Source: a gamma proteobacterium SCGC AAA076-P13
Lineage (GTDB): Bacteria > Pseudomonadota > Gammaproteobacteria > Magnimaribacterales > D2472
Length of the DNA stretch: 64,000 nt
Direction: 5' to 3'
Assembly: GCA_000384935.1 (NCBI GenBank)
Contig: ARRA01000003.1
Location: forward strand, 124,001-188,000
Under the pieces are notes generated by a model. The model searched no databases. It was given only the letters and a program-made list of their open reading frames with translations, and was not told where the DNA came from. Shown piece by piece: positions 18,122 through 27,100 of the stretch (positions are counted from its first letter, which is position 1; each line of letters begins with the position of its first letter). A program made the position numbers and the translations under genes.

Positions 18122-19636
18122 TTACATATCTCTTAATGTTCTTTTTAAAACTTTACCTGTAGCATTTCTTGGAAGAGCTGCAATAAACTCAACTTTCTCT
18201 GGAATTTTGTACTTTGCTAGATTTTTTAAACAATGATCTATGACTTCTTCTGCCGTCAATTCATGATCGGGCTTTAAAGCAACAAAGGCTTTACCAGTCT
18301 CACCCCACTTAGGGCTATCAATACCAATAACTCCAACTTCTGCAATTTGTGGTAACTGATAGATAACATTTTCAACTTCAGCTGGATAAACATTCTCTCC
18401 ACCTGAGATATACATATCCTTCCATCGATCAACTATGTACAAAAAACCCTCGTCATCAAAATAAGCAGCATCACCTGTTTTTAACCACCCGTCTTCAAAA
18501 GAATCTCTTGTAGCTTCTTCTTTCTTCCAATAGCCAGGTGTAATATTTGGGCCCTTAATATAAATCTCGCCTACTTCTCCAGCAGGCAGTTCATTCCCAT
18601 CATCTCCAACCACCTTGACCTCAGTATGAAGAAGCGGCTTTCCAGCAGATCCTATTTTTCTTTCAGCCTCCGACGATTCAAGACCAGTAGCACCTGGACT
18701 AGTTTCTGTCATACCCCAGCCTTGCTGCATCGAAACTCCCTTGCTTATATAAGTCTTCAAAATAGCCTCTGCACAAGGTGCGCCGCCAACTCCAGCATAC
18801 TTAACTCCTGATAAATCTGTTGATTCAAAATCTGGATGATTCATCATAAATTGATAAGGGGCTGGAACTGCAAACAGATGGGTGACTCCATAGTCAGAGT
18901 TGCCGATAATTGATAAAACTTTTCCAGGTTCAAATTCTTTAAGTAATATTAACTCGCCACCTGCATGAAGAATTGGATTTGAATAACAATTCATTCCACC
19001 AGTATGAAATAAAGGAAGGACAACTAAATGGACTGATTCGGGGGTAACGGCTGCTGAAATACCTAAATTAATAACATTAAAAAGCTGCATTTTGTGAGTG
19101 ATCATTGCGCCTTTAGGGTGACCAGTTGTTCCAGAGGTATACATAATCATAATGTTATCTTCTAGATCGACTTCTTCCTGAAGATAGATGTCCGAAGCAT
19201 TGCTCAAAACTTTTTCATAATCACTTTCTTGGTCAGATTGATCAAGAGCTATGATTTGAGAGATATTACATTCTTCTTTTAGCTCTTTCACCATTTCTTC
19301 AAACTGAACATCATAAATTAAAGTTTTTGGCTCACTATCATTAAGAATATAACTGAGCTCGGGTTTTGTTAATCTCCAATTTAATGGTATTTCTATTGCC
19401 CCAATCTTTCCGCAAGCAAACTCTAGCTCAAAAAATTCTGAACAATTTAGCGATAATATCGCAATACGATCTCCTTTTTTTATTCCTGAACTTTGAAGAT
19501 GTGATGCAAGCCTTGATGATCTTTTATCCAATTCTCCGTAGGTATAGATCTTGTTATTATCTAGCTCTCTTATGGCAACTTTATTTGGCCTAGTGTTGGC
19601 CTGAAATTTAGACCAGTCATAATATTTAATACTCAT
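18122..19636 (-). CDS. AMP-forming acyl-CoA synthetase
   Basis: A 504-residue adenylate-forming enzyme of the medium/long-chain fatty acyl-CoA ligase group. It shows the P-loop-like motif MYTSGTTGHPKG, the GWGMTE adenine site, the hinge TGDAAYFDDEGFLYIVDR and the C-terminal catalytic Lys in RNATGKVLK. It activates a carboxylic acid to its CoA thioester; the exact substrate is not readable. It lies downstream of, and in the same direction as, a short-chain dehydrogenase gene (48-bp gap), and converges with proteorhodopsin across a shared terminator. Confidence 0.88.
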   Translation of the reverse strand: MSIKYYDWSKFQANTRPNKVAIRELDNNKIYTYGELDKRSSRLASHLQSSGIKKGDRIAILSLNCSEFFELEFACGKIGAIEIPLNWRLTKPELSYILNDSEPKTLIYDVQFEEMVKELKEECNISQIIALDQSDQESDYEKVLSNASDIYLQEEVDLEDNIMIMYTSGTTGHPKGAMITHKMQLFNVINLGISAAVTPESVHLVVLPLFHTGGMNCYSNPILHAGGELILLKEFEPGKVLSIIGNSDYGVTHLFAVPAPYQFMMNHPDFESTDLSGVKYAGVGGAPCAEAILKTYISKGVSMQQGWGMTETSPGATGLESSEAERKIGSAGKPLLHTEVKVVGDDGNELPAGEVGEIYIKGPNITPGYWKKEEATRDSFEDGWLKTGDAAYFDDEGFLYIVDRWKDMYISGGENVYPAEVENVIYQLPQIAEVGVIGIDSPKWGETGKAFVALKPDHELTAEEVIDHCLKNLAKYKIPEKVEFIAALPRNATGKVLKRTLRDM

Positions 19637-19684
19637 TTTTTCCCCTAAAAATTTATTCTAATATGAAAATATATTCATAACCAA

Positions 19685-20398
19685 CTATGGCTGAATCTCT
19701 TCCCCATCCCAAGAAATTAGTTTGCCTGAATCAGATGGACTTGCTGTATCAATAATATTTTTTAGCTGCAATACACTATATTCTGGAGTAAATAAATTAC
19801 CTTCTTTTACATTTCTTTTAAAAGGTTCGCTTAATTCACTATCTACTGTTCCTGGCTGTAGACCAAAAATAATGGCATTTGGATTGGTTCTTCGTAATTC
19901 AATACTAAAACTTTTAATGATTTGATTAAGTGCAGTTTTACTCGCTCTATAGGCATACCAACCACCTGTTTTATTATCAGAAATGCTGCCGACTCTTGCA
20001 CTTAAAAATGCTAAGACGCTTTTTTCTTTTTTATTTAGCAATGGAATGAAATACTTTCCAACAATTGTTGGGCCGATCGTATTAACCTTAATGACCTTTA
20101 AAAGGTTATCTGCATTTAAATCTCTAATACTTTTTTCTGGCCCAAAATCTTTATTATGAAGTATTCCACTTGCGACGATAATTTCGTCTATTGAGGACTT
20201 GTCTATCTTCTTTGCGGCATCACAAATACTAGTTTCATCCTCAATATCAATAAAAAAACTATGGAGTTTTTTATCCTCAATGGAAAGGCCTGTTCTTGAA
20301 AATGAAAATATATTTTCAACATCATCATCTTTGATATAGCTATCAATAAAGGCTTTTCCTATTGCCCCGGACGAGCCAATAACAACAACATTCTTCAT
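19685..20398 (-). CDS. short-chain dehydrogenase/reductase
   Basis: A 237-residue Rossmann-fold SDR. The NAD(P) motif is GSSGAIG near the N-terminus and the active-site pair is YRASK, with Ser in FLSARVGSIS. Overall form resembles the short CsgA/C-factor-like SDRs. The start at 20398 (MKNVVVIGSSG) was chosen because the open frame upstream adds a hydrophobic, non-homologous stretch. The substrate is unknown. It is followed by the acyl-CoA synthetase and is divergent from a second SDR gene. Confidence 0.82.
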   Translation of the reverse strand: MKNVVVIGSSGAIGKAFIDSYIKDDDVENIFSFSRTGLSIEDKKLHSFFIDIEDETSICDAAKKIDKSSIDEIIVASGILHNKDFGPEKSIRDLNADNLLKVIKVNTIGPTIVGKYFIPLLNKKEKSVLAFLSARVGSISDNKTGGWYAYRASKTALNQIIKSFSIELRRTNPNAIIFGLQPGTVDSELSEPFKRNVKEGNLFTPEYSVLQLKNIIDTASPSDSGKLISWDGEEIQP

Positions 20399-20549
20399 AT
20401 TAAATTCCAATATTTCATTTTCTAGCACTAATAATAGCAATAAATTTATAAAGATGGGTGTGCGATTTTGCAATATTAAGTATTGTTGTTTTGTAATAAA
20501 CTATCAAAGCAATAAAGTTAAATAAAAAATTAAAAAGTAAGGTCAATTT

Positions 20550-21338
20550 ATGAAAATTAATAATAAAAGAGTTGTGGTTACAGGGGCTGCTAGTGGAATT
20601 GGCAAGGCTTTATGTAAAGAGTTCCATGCATCTGGGGCAAGTTCTATAGTGTGTGTTGATATGAATTTAAATGGGGCGGAGGAAACAGCCAAGAGTGTTA
20701 ATGGGCTTGCAGTAAGTGCTGATGTTTCTAAAGAAAGCGACATTATAAATGTTATACAAAAAGCTAATGAATTTTCTGGTGGAATCGATATATTTTGTTC
20801 AAATGCAGGTATCGGTGGAAAGCCAGGATTTTTTGAAGCAGATACTTCAGATTGGGACATGATATGGGGTGTAAATGTTCAGTCTCATATTCATGCTGCA
20901 AAACATGTGCTGCCTCAAATGATAGAACAAGGTGAAGGCTATCTTATGAATACATCCTCAGCAGCCGGTCTTTTAACTCAACTAGGTGCAGCTGGATATG
21001 CAGTTACAAAAGCTGCAGCTGTAAGTTTTGCTGAATGGATAAAAATTACATATGGAAATAAAGGTATCGGCGTTTCCTGTTTATGCCCTCAAGCAGTCAG
21101 AACTGCTATGACTGCAAATGGTCCTGGCGTAGCAGGAGTTGATGGAATGATGGAAGCTGATATTGTTGCAAAAGATGTTCTTAACGCCATAGAGGAGGAG
21201 AGGTTTTTAGTAACTCCTCATAGTGAGGTTCTAGAATATGTTAAAAGAAAAGGGAATGACAGAGATAGGTGGATAAGCGGCATGCAAAGACTTCAAACTC
21301 AATATGAAGATTTTTTAACCCCAATGGAAGATAAATAG
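20550..21338 (+). CDS. short-chain dehydrogenase/reductase
   Basis: A 262-residue classical SDR with TGAASGIG for cofactor binding, CSNAG, the active-site Ser in NTSSAAG and YAVTK. PQAVRTAMT follows, typical of the substrate loop. The conserved Asp after the second beta strand (CVDMN) favours NAD over NADP. It is separated from the next gene by 9 bp, where a GGAGAG ribosome site lies, so it forms a two-gene unit with the nitronate-monooxygenase-like protein. The substrate is not identifiable. Confidence 0.85.
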   Translation: MKINNKRVVVTGAASGIGKALCKEFHASGASSIVCVDMNLNGAEETAKSVNGLAVSADVSKESDIINVIQKANEFSGGIDIFCSNAGIGGKPGFFEADTSDWDMIWGVNVQSHIHAAKHVLPQMIEQGEGYLMNTSSAAGLLTQLGAAGYAVTKAAAVSFAEWIKITYGNKGIGVSCLCPQAVRTAMTANGPGVAGVDGMMEADIVAKDVLNAIEEERFLVTPHSEVLEYVKRKGNDRDRWISGMQRLQTQYEDFLTPMEDK

Positions 21339-21347
21339 GAGAGTATT

Positions 21348-22316
21348 ATGAAAACTAAAATAACTGAATTATTTGGTATAGAGCATCCAATTATTCAAGG
21401 CGGAATGCACCATGTTGGTTTTGCCGAGCTTGCAGCGGCAGTATCAAATGCGGGTGGGCTTGGAACAATTACTGGTCTAACACAGGGTACGCCTGAGAAA
21501 TTAGCAAATGAAATTTCCAGATGTAAAGAAATGACCAATAAGCCATTTGCTGTTAATTTAACATTTTTACCATCACTAACACCTCCAGACTATCCTGGTT
21601 TAATAAAAGTAATTATTGATGCAGGAGTTCCTGTCGTAGAGACTGCTGGAAGAAATCCTGCAGAATATTTACCAGCTTTAAAAGAAGCAGGAATAAAGGT
21701 TATTCATAAATGCACCTCTGTAAGGCACTCATTAAAAGCACAAGCAATAGGTTGCGATGCAGTTTCTGTAGATGGTTTTGAGTGTGGGGGACACCCAGGA
21801 GAGGATGACATTCCTAATTTCATACTCTTACCTAGAGCAGCGGATGAGCTTGAAATACCATTTGTTGCTTCGGGTGGAATGGCAGATGGAAGAAGTTTGG
21901 TTGCTGCTATGTCGCTAGGCGCTGAGGGGATGAATATGGGAACTAGGTTTATTGCTACTCAAGATGCACCTGTTCATCAAAATGTGAAGGAAGCAATCGT
22001 AAATGCTTCTGAGTTAGACACTAGACTTATCATGAGATCATTAACAAATACAGAAAGGGTTCTTAATAATGAAGCTGTTGAGAGATTGATTGAAAAAGAA
22101 AAAGCTCTTGGTGATGAATTAACTTTTGCTGATATTGTAGATGAGGTTGCAGGAGTCTATCCAAAAATTATGCATGAAGGAACTATGGAGGTTGGAGCCT
22201 GGTCATGTGGAATGGTTGCTGGGCTAGTTAATGACATCCCAACAGTGGAAGAATTAATGCATAGCATTATGGCAGAGGCAGACTCTATTATTAAGGAAAG
22301 GCTAAGTAAGTTCTAA
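21348..22316 (+). CDS. nitronate monooxygenase-like FMN enzyme
   Basis: A 322-residue TIM-barrel flavoprotein of the 2-nitropropane dioxygenase/NMO family. Markers are HPIIQGGMHHVG at the start, AGGLGTITG, the central SVDGFECGGHPGE and ASGGMADGRSL, the phosphate-binding part of the FMN site. Members oxidise alkyl nitronates or act as enoyl-ACP reductase-like (FabK) proteins, and the sequence alone does not separate these. The pairing with an SDR and an acyl-CoA synthetase hints at a fatty-acid or propionate-nitronate-related role. Confidence 0.82.
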   Translation: MKTKITELFGIEHPIIQGGMHHVGFAELAAAVSNAGGLGTITGLTQGTPEKLANEISRCKEMTNKPFAVNLTFLPSLTPPDYPGLIKVIIDAGVPVVETAGRNPAEYLPALKEAGIKVIHKCTSVRHSLKAQAIGCDAVSVDGFECGGHPGEDDIPNFILLPRAADELEIPFVASGGMADGRSLVAAMSLGAEGMNMGTRFIATQDAPVHQNVKEAIVNASELDTRLIMRSLTNTERVLNNEAVERLIEKEKALGDELTFADIVDEVAGVYPKIMHEGTMEVGAWSCGMVAGLVNDIPTVEELMHSIMAEADSIIKERLSKF

Positions 22317-22319
22317 AAC

Positions 22320-23516
22320 TTATTTTTTATACTTAGCGGCCTCTTCTGAGCCATCTGTGGCTGTACCCTTTGTGTACGAGTGTGCACCCATACCTGCAAG
22401 ATCACCATTTTGAACAATCAAATATGGGTCTCTAATTGGTTCGCCTGCAAAATAACATTCTAGAATTTCTCTAACCCCAGCGGCATATCTTGTTTGAGCA
22501 GATAGCGAAGTACCTGAAGTATGAGGAGTCATGCCATGGTTAGGCATTGTTCTCCATACGTGATCATTTGGAGCTGGTTGTGGGAACCAAACATCACCAG
22601 CATAACCACTTAGCTGACCTGACTCTAAGCCTCTTGCAATAGCATCTTTATCACAAATCTTGCCACGAGCAGTATTGATGATATATGCACCTCTTTTCAT
22701 TTTACTAATCATTTCATCATCGAATAAGTGCTCAGTTTTAGGATGCAATGGGCAACTAATATTAACTACATCACACACAGAAACTAGTGACTCTACAGAA
22801 TCATGATAGGTGAGGTTTAGTTCTGCTTCTATTTCATCAGAGAGTTTATGAATATCAAAGTAATGCAAATGCACATCAAAGGGTTTCATTTTTCTTAACA
22901 TATCAATACCAATTCTGCCTGCAGCTACAGTACCAACATGCATGCCCTCTACATCATATGACCTTTGTACAGCATCAGCTATATTCCATCCGCCCTCTTT
23001 TACAATTCTATGTTGGGTATGATAATCACGAACCATTGATAGGATCATCATCACAATGTGTTCGGCGACTGAACGAGAATTACAGTAAGTAACTTCAACA
23101 ACATCCACGTTATTATCCATGGCTGCCTGAAGATCAACATGATCAGACCCAATGCCAGCTGTAATTGCCATTTTTAAATTAGGCGCTGTTTTCATCTTGT
23201 CTCTTGTTAAATAATATGGAAAGAAAGGTTGTGATATAACAATATCAGCATCTACTAACTCTTTATCAGCCTCACACCCATCTCCATCCTTATCAGAAGT
23301 AACAACTAGTGTATGGCCAGCATCTTCAAGAAACTTTCGAAGCCCTAGCTCTCCAGATACACAACCAAGTAACTCACCAGGAGTAAAATCTATAGCTTTT
23401 GGGGATGGAAGTGTCATTCCATCAGGGTACTTATCTAACTTTGGTAAATCATCTCTTGCATACCTTTCTGGCATACCTGTTTTTGGATCATCATATAAGA
23501 CACATAAAATTTTCAT
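22320..23516 (-). CDS. fdh: NAD-dependent formate dehydrogenase (metal-free, D-2-hydroxyacid dehydrogenase family)
   Basis: A 398-residue enzyme oxidising formate to CO2 with NAD. It closely follows the Pseudomonas sp. 101 FDH pattern: MKILCVLYDDP start, TPKAIDFTPG-like block, VISQPFFPYYL, AGIGSDHVDLQ, VTYCNSRSVAEH (formate-binding Asn), GTVAAGRIG (dinucleotide loop), NTARGK (catalytic Arg), TPHTSGTSL (catalytic His) and a GAHSYTKGTATDGSEEAAK-type tail. Asp in HYFDIHKL favours NAD over NADP. It probably supplies NADH from formate produced by C1 metabolism. It lies 75 bp downstream of the thiamine operon with its own leader. Confidence 0.95.
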   Translation of the reverse strand: MKILCVLYDDPKTGMPERYARDDLPKLDKYPDGMTLPSPKAIDFTPGELLGCVSGELGLRKFLEDAGHTLVVTSDKDGDGCEADKELVDADIVISQPFFPYYLTRDKMKTAPNLKMAITAGIGSDHVDLQAAMDNNVDVVEVTYCNSRSVAEHIVMMILSMVRDYHTQHRIVKEGGWNIADAVQRSYDVEGMHVGTVAAGRIGIDMLRKMKPFDVHLHYFDIHKLSDEIEAELNLTYHDSVESLVSVCDVVNISCPLHPKTEHLFDDEMISKMKRGAYIINTARGKICDKDAIARGLESGQLSGYAGDVWFPQPAPNDHVWRTMPNHGMTPHTSGTSLSAQTRYAAGVREILECYFAGEPIRDPYLIVQNGDLAGMGAHSYTKGTATDGSEEAAKYKK

Positions 23517-23557
23517 ATCAAACCCCCATTTAAATGTAAATTTCTTACATAATAGTA

Positions 23558-23593
23558 AAACAACAACTAAAGAATGCGCAATACTTGTTGTTT
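23558..23593. repeat. inverted repeat between kinase and formate dehydrogenase genes
   Basis: Nine-base arms AAACAACAA (23558-23566) and TTGTTGTTT (23585-23593) enclose an 18-base spacer with a central TGCGCA. The repeat touches the stop codon of the upstream kinase and lies 42 bp before fdh. It could be an operator for fdh or a weak transcript hairpin; no T-run follows in the direction of transcription. Confidence 0.35.
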
Positions 23594-24419
23594 AAATAAT
23601 ATTTTTTAATTTTTTCTCTAATTTCTTTAGATTTAGGATTTTCTTATCAATTTTTCCATTTTGTATCAGCGAAAGACTCCACATGTATTCTAAATAATGA
23701 CAAAAAAGCATCCATTCTCTAAGATTTGTATCATTTAATGCTGAATATTCATTATTTGTATAAGCTTTCCATAAAATTGTCCTATCAACTTTTGATAAGT
23801 TATAAGCATTCGATATCGAGGCAATATCAAAAAAAGGATTGTTAAAACTCGAGTACTCCCAGTCTAAAAAAAATAATCTATCTCTCCAAAGAAGGTTCGT
23901 CTTATTTAAATCATTATGAGAGAAAACATAATCATCAGAGTTATTGAGTTTGTCATATAAATCAAATCCTCTGTGAAGAATTATATTCTCAGGAGCCTCG
24001 TTTAGTAAATTTCTGTAAAAATTTATGTCATTGCTAAAATATTTTTTCTTACTTTTGGGGAGATTAATTTCATGAATTTTTTTTAATTCGGCTCCAAGTG
24101 TTTTTAAAAAAACTTTATTGGAATCCTCATCAAGTGAAAATTCAATACCCTCGATGTATCTCCATACTAAAATTCCATAAGACAAATCACTAAATAAAAC
24201 CTCTGGACTAAAATCTAAAATTTTTAGTTGGCTGAGTATAAAAATTTCATTTTCTCGATCTACATTTATTTTACCGACGCATGGATAATCAATTCTTAGG
24301 ATTGCTTTGATGTTATCAAAATTACAAATAGATATTTCAGATATAGGGCCTGATTTAATTGTTTTAATAATCTCTAGATTATGATTTTTTATATCTAGAT
24401 TGTTATGAAGATTCTGCAC
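23592..24419 (-). CDS. choline/thiamine kinase-fold phosphotransferase, candidate thiamine kinase
   Basis: A 275-residue aminoglycoside-phosphotransferase/choline-kinase-fold protein. The catalytic loop is FSHNDLNKTNLLW (HxDxxxxN) and the metal-binding loop FLDWEYS. It overlaps the PnuT-like permease gene by 17 bp and is the last gene of a TPP-riboswitch operon. I therefore infer that it phosphorylates the imported thiamine (or a precursor), as E. coli ThiK/YcfN of the same fold does. The fold alone would equally allow choline or another small alcohol. Confidence 0.7.
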   Translation of the reverse strand: MQNLHNNLDIKNHNLEIIKTIKSGPISEISICNFDNIKAILRIDYPCVGKINVDRENEIFILSQLKILDFSPEVLFSDLSYGILVWRYIEGIEFSLDEDSNKVFLKTLGAELKKIHEINLPKSKKKYFSNDINFYRNLLNEAPENIILHRGFDLYDKLNNSDDYVFSHNDLNKTNLLWRDRLFFLDWEYSSFNNPFFDIASISNAYNLSKVDRTILWKAYTNNEYSALNDTNLREWMLFCHYLEYMWSLSLIQNGKIDKKILNLKKLEKKLKNII

Positions 24420-24999
24420 TAATATCGTCTCTTATTTTTACCCATGACATGTAACCAAAATATATTATTACAAGATAAATAAAGAATAATCCTGAGGTTA
24501 AAAAAAGTCCTCTGGACATGAATAAAAAGATAGAAATAAAATCTATAACAAACCAATATATCCAATTTTCAAGAAGTCTTTTAGCAACCATATATGTCGC
24601 AACTATTGCTCCCCATGTTGTTAGTCCATCTATGAAAGGCAAGATAGCATTGGTATATTTTTCTAATAAAAATCCAGAGATTAAAGTCATGATAACTATT
24701 AATACAATGATCTTAATATGCATCCTTTTATTCCATGTTCTAACAATAAATTGAGGAGCGTCAGTATTGACACTTCTCCACTGTTGAAGCCCATAAAAGG
24801 CCATCATGATATAAAAAATTTGCAGGTAAGCTTCCATATATAAGCCTGCATCATACATAATATAGAAATATAATATTGAACTAATTATAGCCGCAAACCA
24901 ACACTTTACGTCTTGTTTTACAGCAAGTAATAAATAAATAATAGCAAATACAACAGCTGCTATTTCCATCCAAAATTCACTTATAAAGTTAGAAATCAT
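24403..24999 (-). CDS. pnuT: PnuC-family permease, probable thiamine transporter PnuT
   Basis: A 198-residue inner-membrane protein with about seven helices. PnuC-family signatures are present: YMEAYLQIFYIMMAFYGLQQW and, near the C-terminus, RLLENWIYWFVIDF. PnuC proteins facilitate entry of nicotinamide riboside; members controlled by TPP riboswitches and adjacent to TonB receptors are assigned to thiamine (PnuT). Its start overlaps the receptor gene by 11 bp and its stop overlaps the kinase gene by 17 bp, so the three are tightly coupled and metabolic trapping by the kinase is a natural reading. Confidence 0.85.
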   Translation of the reverse strand: MISNFISEFWMEIAAVVFAIIYLLLAVKQDVKCWFAAIISSILYFYIMYDAGLYMEAYLQIFYIMMAFYGLQQWRSVNTDAPQFIVRTWNKRMHIKIIVLIVIMTLISGFLLEKYTNAILPFIDGLTTWGAIVATYMVAKRLLENWIYWFVIDFISIFLFMSRGLFLTSGLFFIYLVIIYFGYMSWVKIRDDISAESS

Positions 25000-27100
25000 A
25001 TTGGACCATGACTCCTATGTGCCTTGGATCTCCATGTCTTCTATAAAGTGTATCTATGAAATTAGGTGCCTCATTACCAAAGTAAAAACCTCTTACTGAA
25101 TAATACTTATCAAAAATATTTCTTGCCCATAATGAGTAAGTCCATTGTCCATGTTCATATCCATAATTAATGTTTGTTAAGTTGTATGACTTAGAAGTAT
25201 TGTTATGAGAATCAGAGTAATAGAACTCACTTTTACCAACAACATTCAATGATAAATAAGATTGGTTTGTTGGCTTCCAATTGATGCCTATTGAAAAACT
25301 ATTTTTTGGGGCATGCGCCTGTTCTCTACCTTCTATATCTGGTCTCGAAATCCAATTTTTTATTTCTGTATTTAGCAATCCAAGATTAGCAAATATACCT
25401 AGAGATTTATTCAATGCAAAATCTATATTTAACTCTAAGCCATTATTAATTCCTTCTGCAGCATTTTGGGTTAAGTATAAAAAAGTGTTGGGATCTGAAG
25501 GATCAACCTGGGTTGAAATTAAGACCTGTTGATCTTTTCGATCAGAATAAAAAAGGACTGCTCCAAGATTTAATTTTGACTGGAAAAATTTACTATTAAT
25601 TCCAACTTCATAATTAGTTAAAAATTCTGGATCGTAATATAAATTTCTATTTGATGAATTTTTATCAAGACCAAGCCCTAAATTAAATCCACCCTGGTTA
25701 TAGCCCTTAGCAATATTAAAATAAATATTAGAATTATTATTAAGAGTTTTAACTAATGATAATTTTCCACCAGACATTTTATTTGATGGTGAAAATGATT
25801 CGTCATAAGAATCAAAATAATTAGATTTAAAATTCTCCCATCTTCCACCAATTGAAATTTTGATTGTCTCATTAATTAAATAATCAATATTTCCAAATAT
25901 AGAATAGCTTGAAGAGGAAAAGTCACTCAAAGAAGAAGAGTTACTAAAATAAGGACCATATGGATCTGATGGATCTCCATAAATACCAGTATCTTTTTTA
26001 GCATTTGTTTCATTTATATCTACAAAACTAGCTCCAAGGACCCATTCGATGCTTTTTTCTGTATTTTTATCTGCAAATTGGGATACAAGTCTAAATTCTT
26101 GACTAAAAGTATCTCTTTTTCTTATAGTTTCTGAAAAATAGTCATAAATGAAGGGCGAATGGGACTCAGGATTGCCCCAATCAGCATCATAACTAAGAAT
26201 GACATCAGTATTTGTTACACTTGATAGGCTTTGAAACTCAAATTTTTCAAATTGATGATAAATTTTTACTCCATAGGCATTACTTTTTTGAGAGTCCATT
26301 CCAGGCCTATCAGATAATGTATTAAGACTACCATCTATAGTCCATATATCTGCAGGATCATCTAACTCTATTTGAGATATAAGAAACTTATAAGTGGTTT
26401 GGTTATCAGTTACCCAATTCACTTTTAATCTAAATGTGCTCTCATCTTTTTTAGAAGTATCAGACTTGTTAAGAAAAATATTCTTCCTAAATCCGTCAGA
26501 ATAATCTTTTTTTATAGCTAACCTATAAGTGAGGTCTTTATTAAGATTTACAGGACCACCAAAAGCAATTCCAGTATTAAAAGTTCCATATGACCCCATA
26601 ACTATTTCACCCTTCCCTTCAAAGTTTTCTGTTGGATCTTTTGTAGAAATATATATGAGCCCCGCCATTGCGCTAGATCCTATTCTTGCTCCTTGGGGGC
26701 CTCTGTGAACTTCAATTTGATCAACATCAAAAGTTGTGGCAATTCCCCCTTGCCCAGAAAAGTCTATATCATCAATCAGTAAACCTACTGCAGAGTTTGG
26801 AGTTCTTTCATAGCCAGATCTTTCTCCAATTCCTCTTATCTGGAAATGTCTTGCCCTAGAATCACTTGCAGCAAAATTCAAATTTGGTACTAGGTACGAA
26901 AGGTTTTCAAAGTGCTTTAAAGCCTGGGATTCTATTAATTTACTGTCAAGGACTGCAATGCTTGAGTCTTCTGCTGACAGGCTAGTTTCTCTCCAGTCTC
27001 CTTTGATAATAACTTCTTCTATAGCTTGAGAGCTCATCTCTAGACTAAAAAAATATAGTAAGATTATTGAATAAAATAAATTATTTTTAATGATTTTCAT
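24989..27100 (-). CDS. TonB-dependent outer-membrane receptor, probable thiamine uptake
   Basis: A 703-residue TonB-dependent receptor. It has a signal peptide (about 1-26), a TonB-box-like IEEVIIKG just after it, a plug domain (LSYLVPNLNF, IRGIGERSG, VEVHRGPQGA-like IEVHRGPQGA) and a 22-strand barrel ending in Phe (MVQYDF), as outer-membrane insertion requires. The ligand is inferred from the TPP riboswitch overlapping its ribosome-binding site and from the following PnuT-like gene. By sequence alone it belongs to the broad FecA/FhuA-like group, so thiamine, a thiamine precursor or a phosphorylated form are all possible. Confidence 0.88.
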   Translation of the reverse strand: MKIIKNNLFYSIILLYFFSLEMSSQAIEEVIIKGDWRETSLSAEDSSIAVLDSKLIESQALKHFENLSYLVPNLNFAASDSRARHFQIRGIGERSGYERTPNSAVGLLIDDIDFSGQGGIATTFDVDQIEVHRGPQGARIGSSAMAGLIYISTKDPTENFEGKGEIVMGSYGTFNTGIAFGGPVNLNKDLTYRLAIKKDYSDGFRKNIFLNKSDTSKKDESTFRLKVNWVTDNQTTYKFLISQIELDDPADIWTIDGSLNTLSDRPGMDSQKSNAYGVKIYHQFEKFEFQSLSSVTNTDVILSYDADWGNPESHSPFIYDYFSETIRKRDTFSQEFRLVSQFADKNTEKSIEWVLGASFVDINETNAKKDTGIYGDPSDPYGPYFSNSSSLSDFSSSSYSIFGNIDYLINETIKISIGGRWENFKSNYFDSYDESFSPSNKMSGGKLSLVKTLNNNSNIYFNIAKGYNQGGFNLGLGLDKNSSNRNLYYDPEFLTNYEVGINSKFFQSKLNLGAVLFYSDRKDQQVLISTQVDPSDPNTFLYLTQNAAEGINNGLELNIDFALNKSLGIFANLGLLNTEIKNWISRPDIEGREQAHAPKNSFSIGINWKPTNQSYLSLNVVGKSEFYYSDSHNNTSKSYNLTNINYGYEHGQWTYSLWARNIFDKYYSVRGFYFGNEAPNFIDTLYRRHGDPRHIGVMVQYDF

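Noticed and set aside
22320-23516. Glyoxylate/hydroxypyruvate reductase or phosphoglycerate dehydrogenase
   Set aside because: The length, the extended N-terminus and C-terminus and the CNS/NTARGK/PHTSGT residues match formate dehydrogenase specifically.
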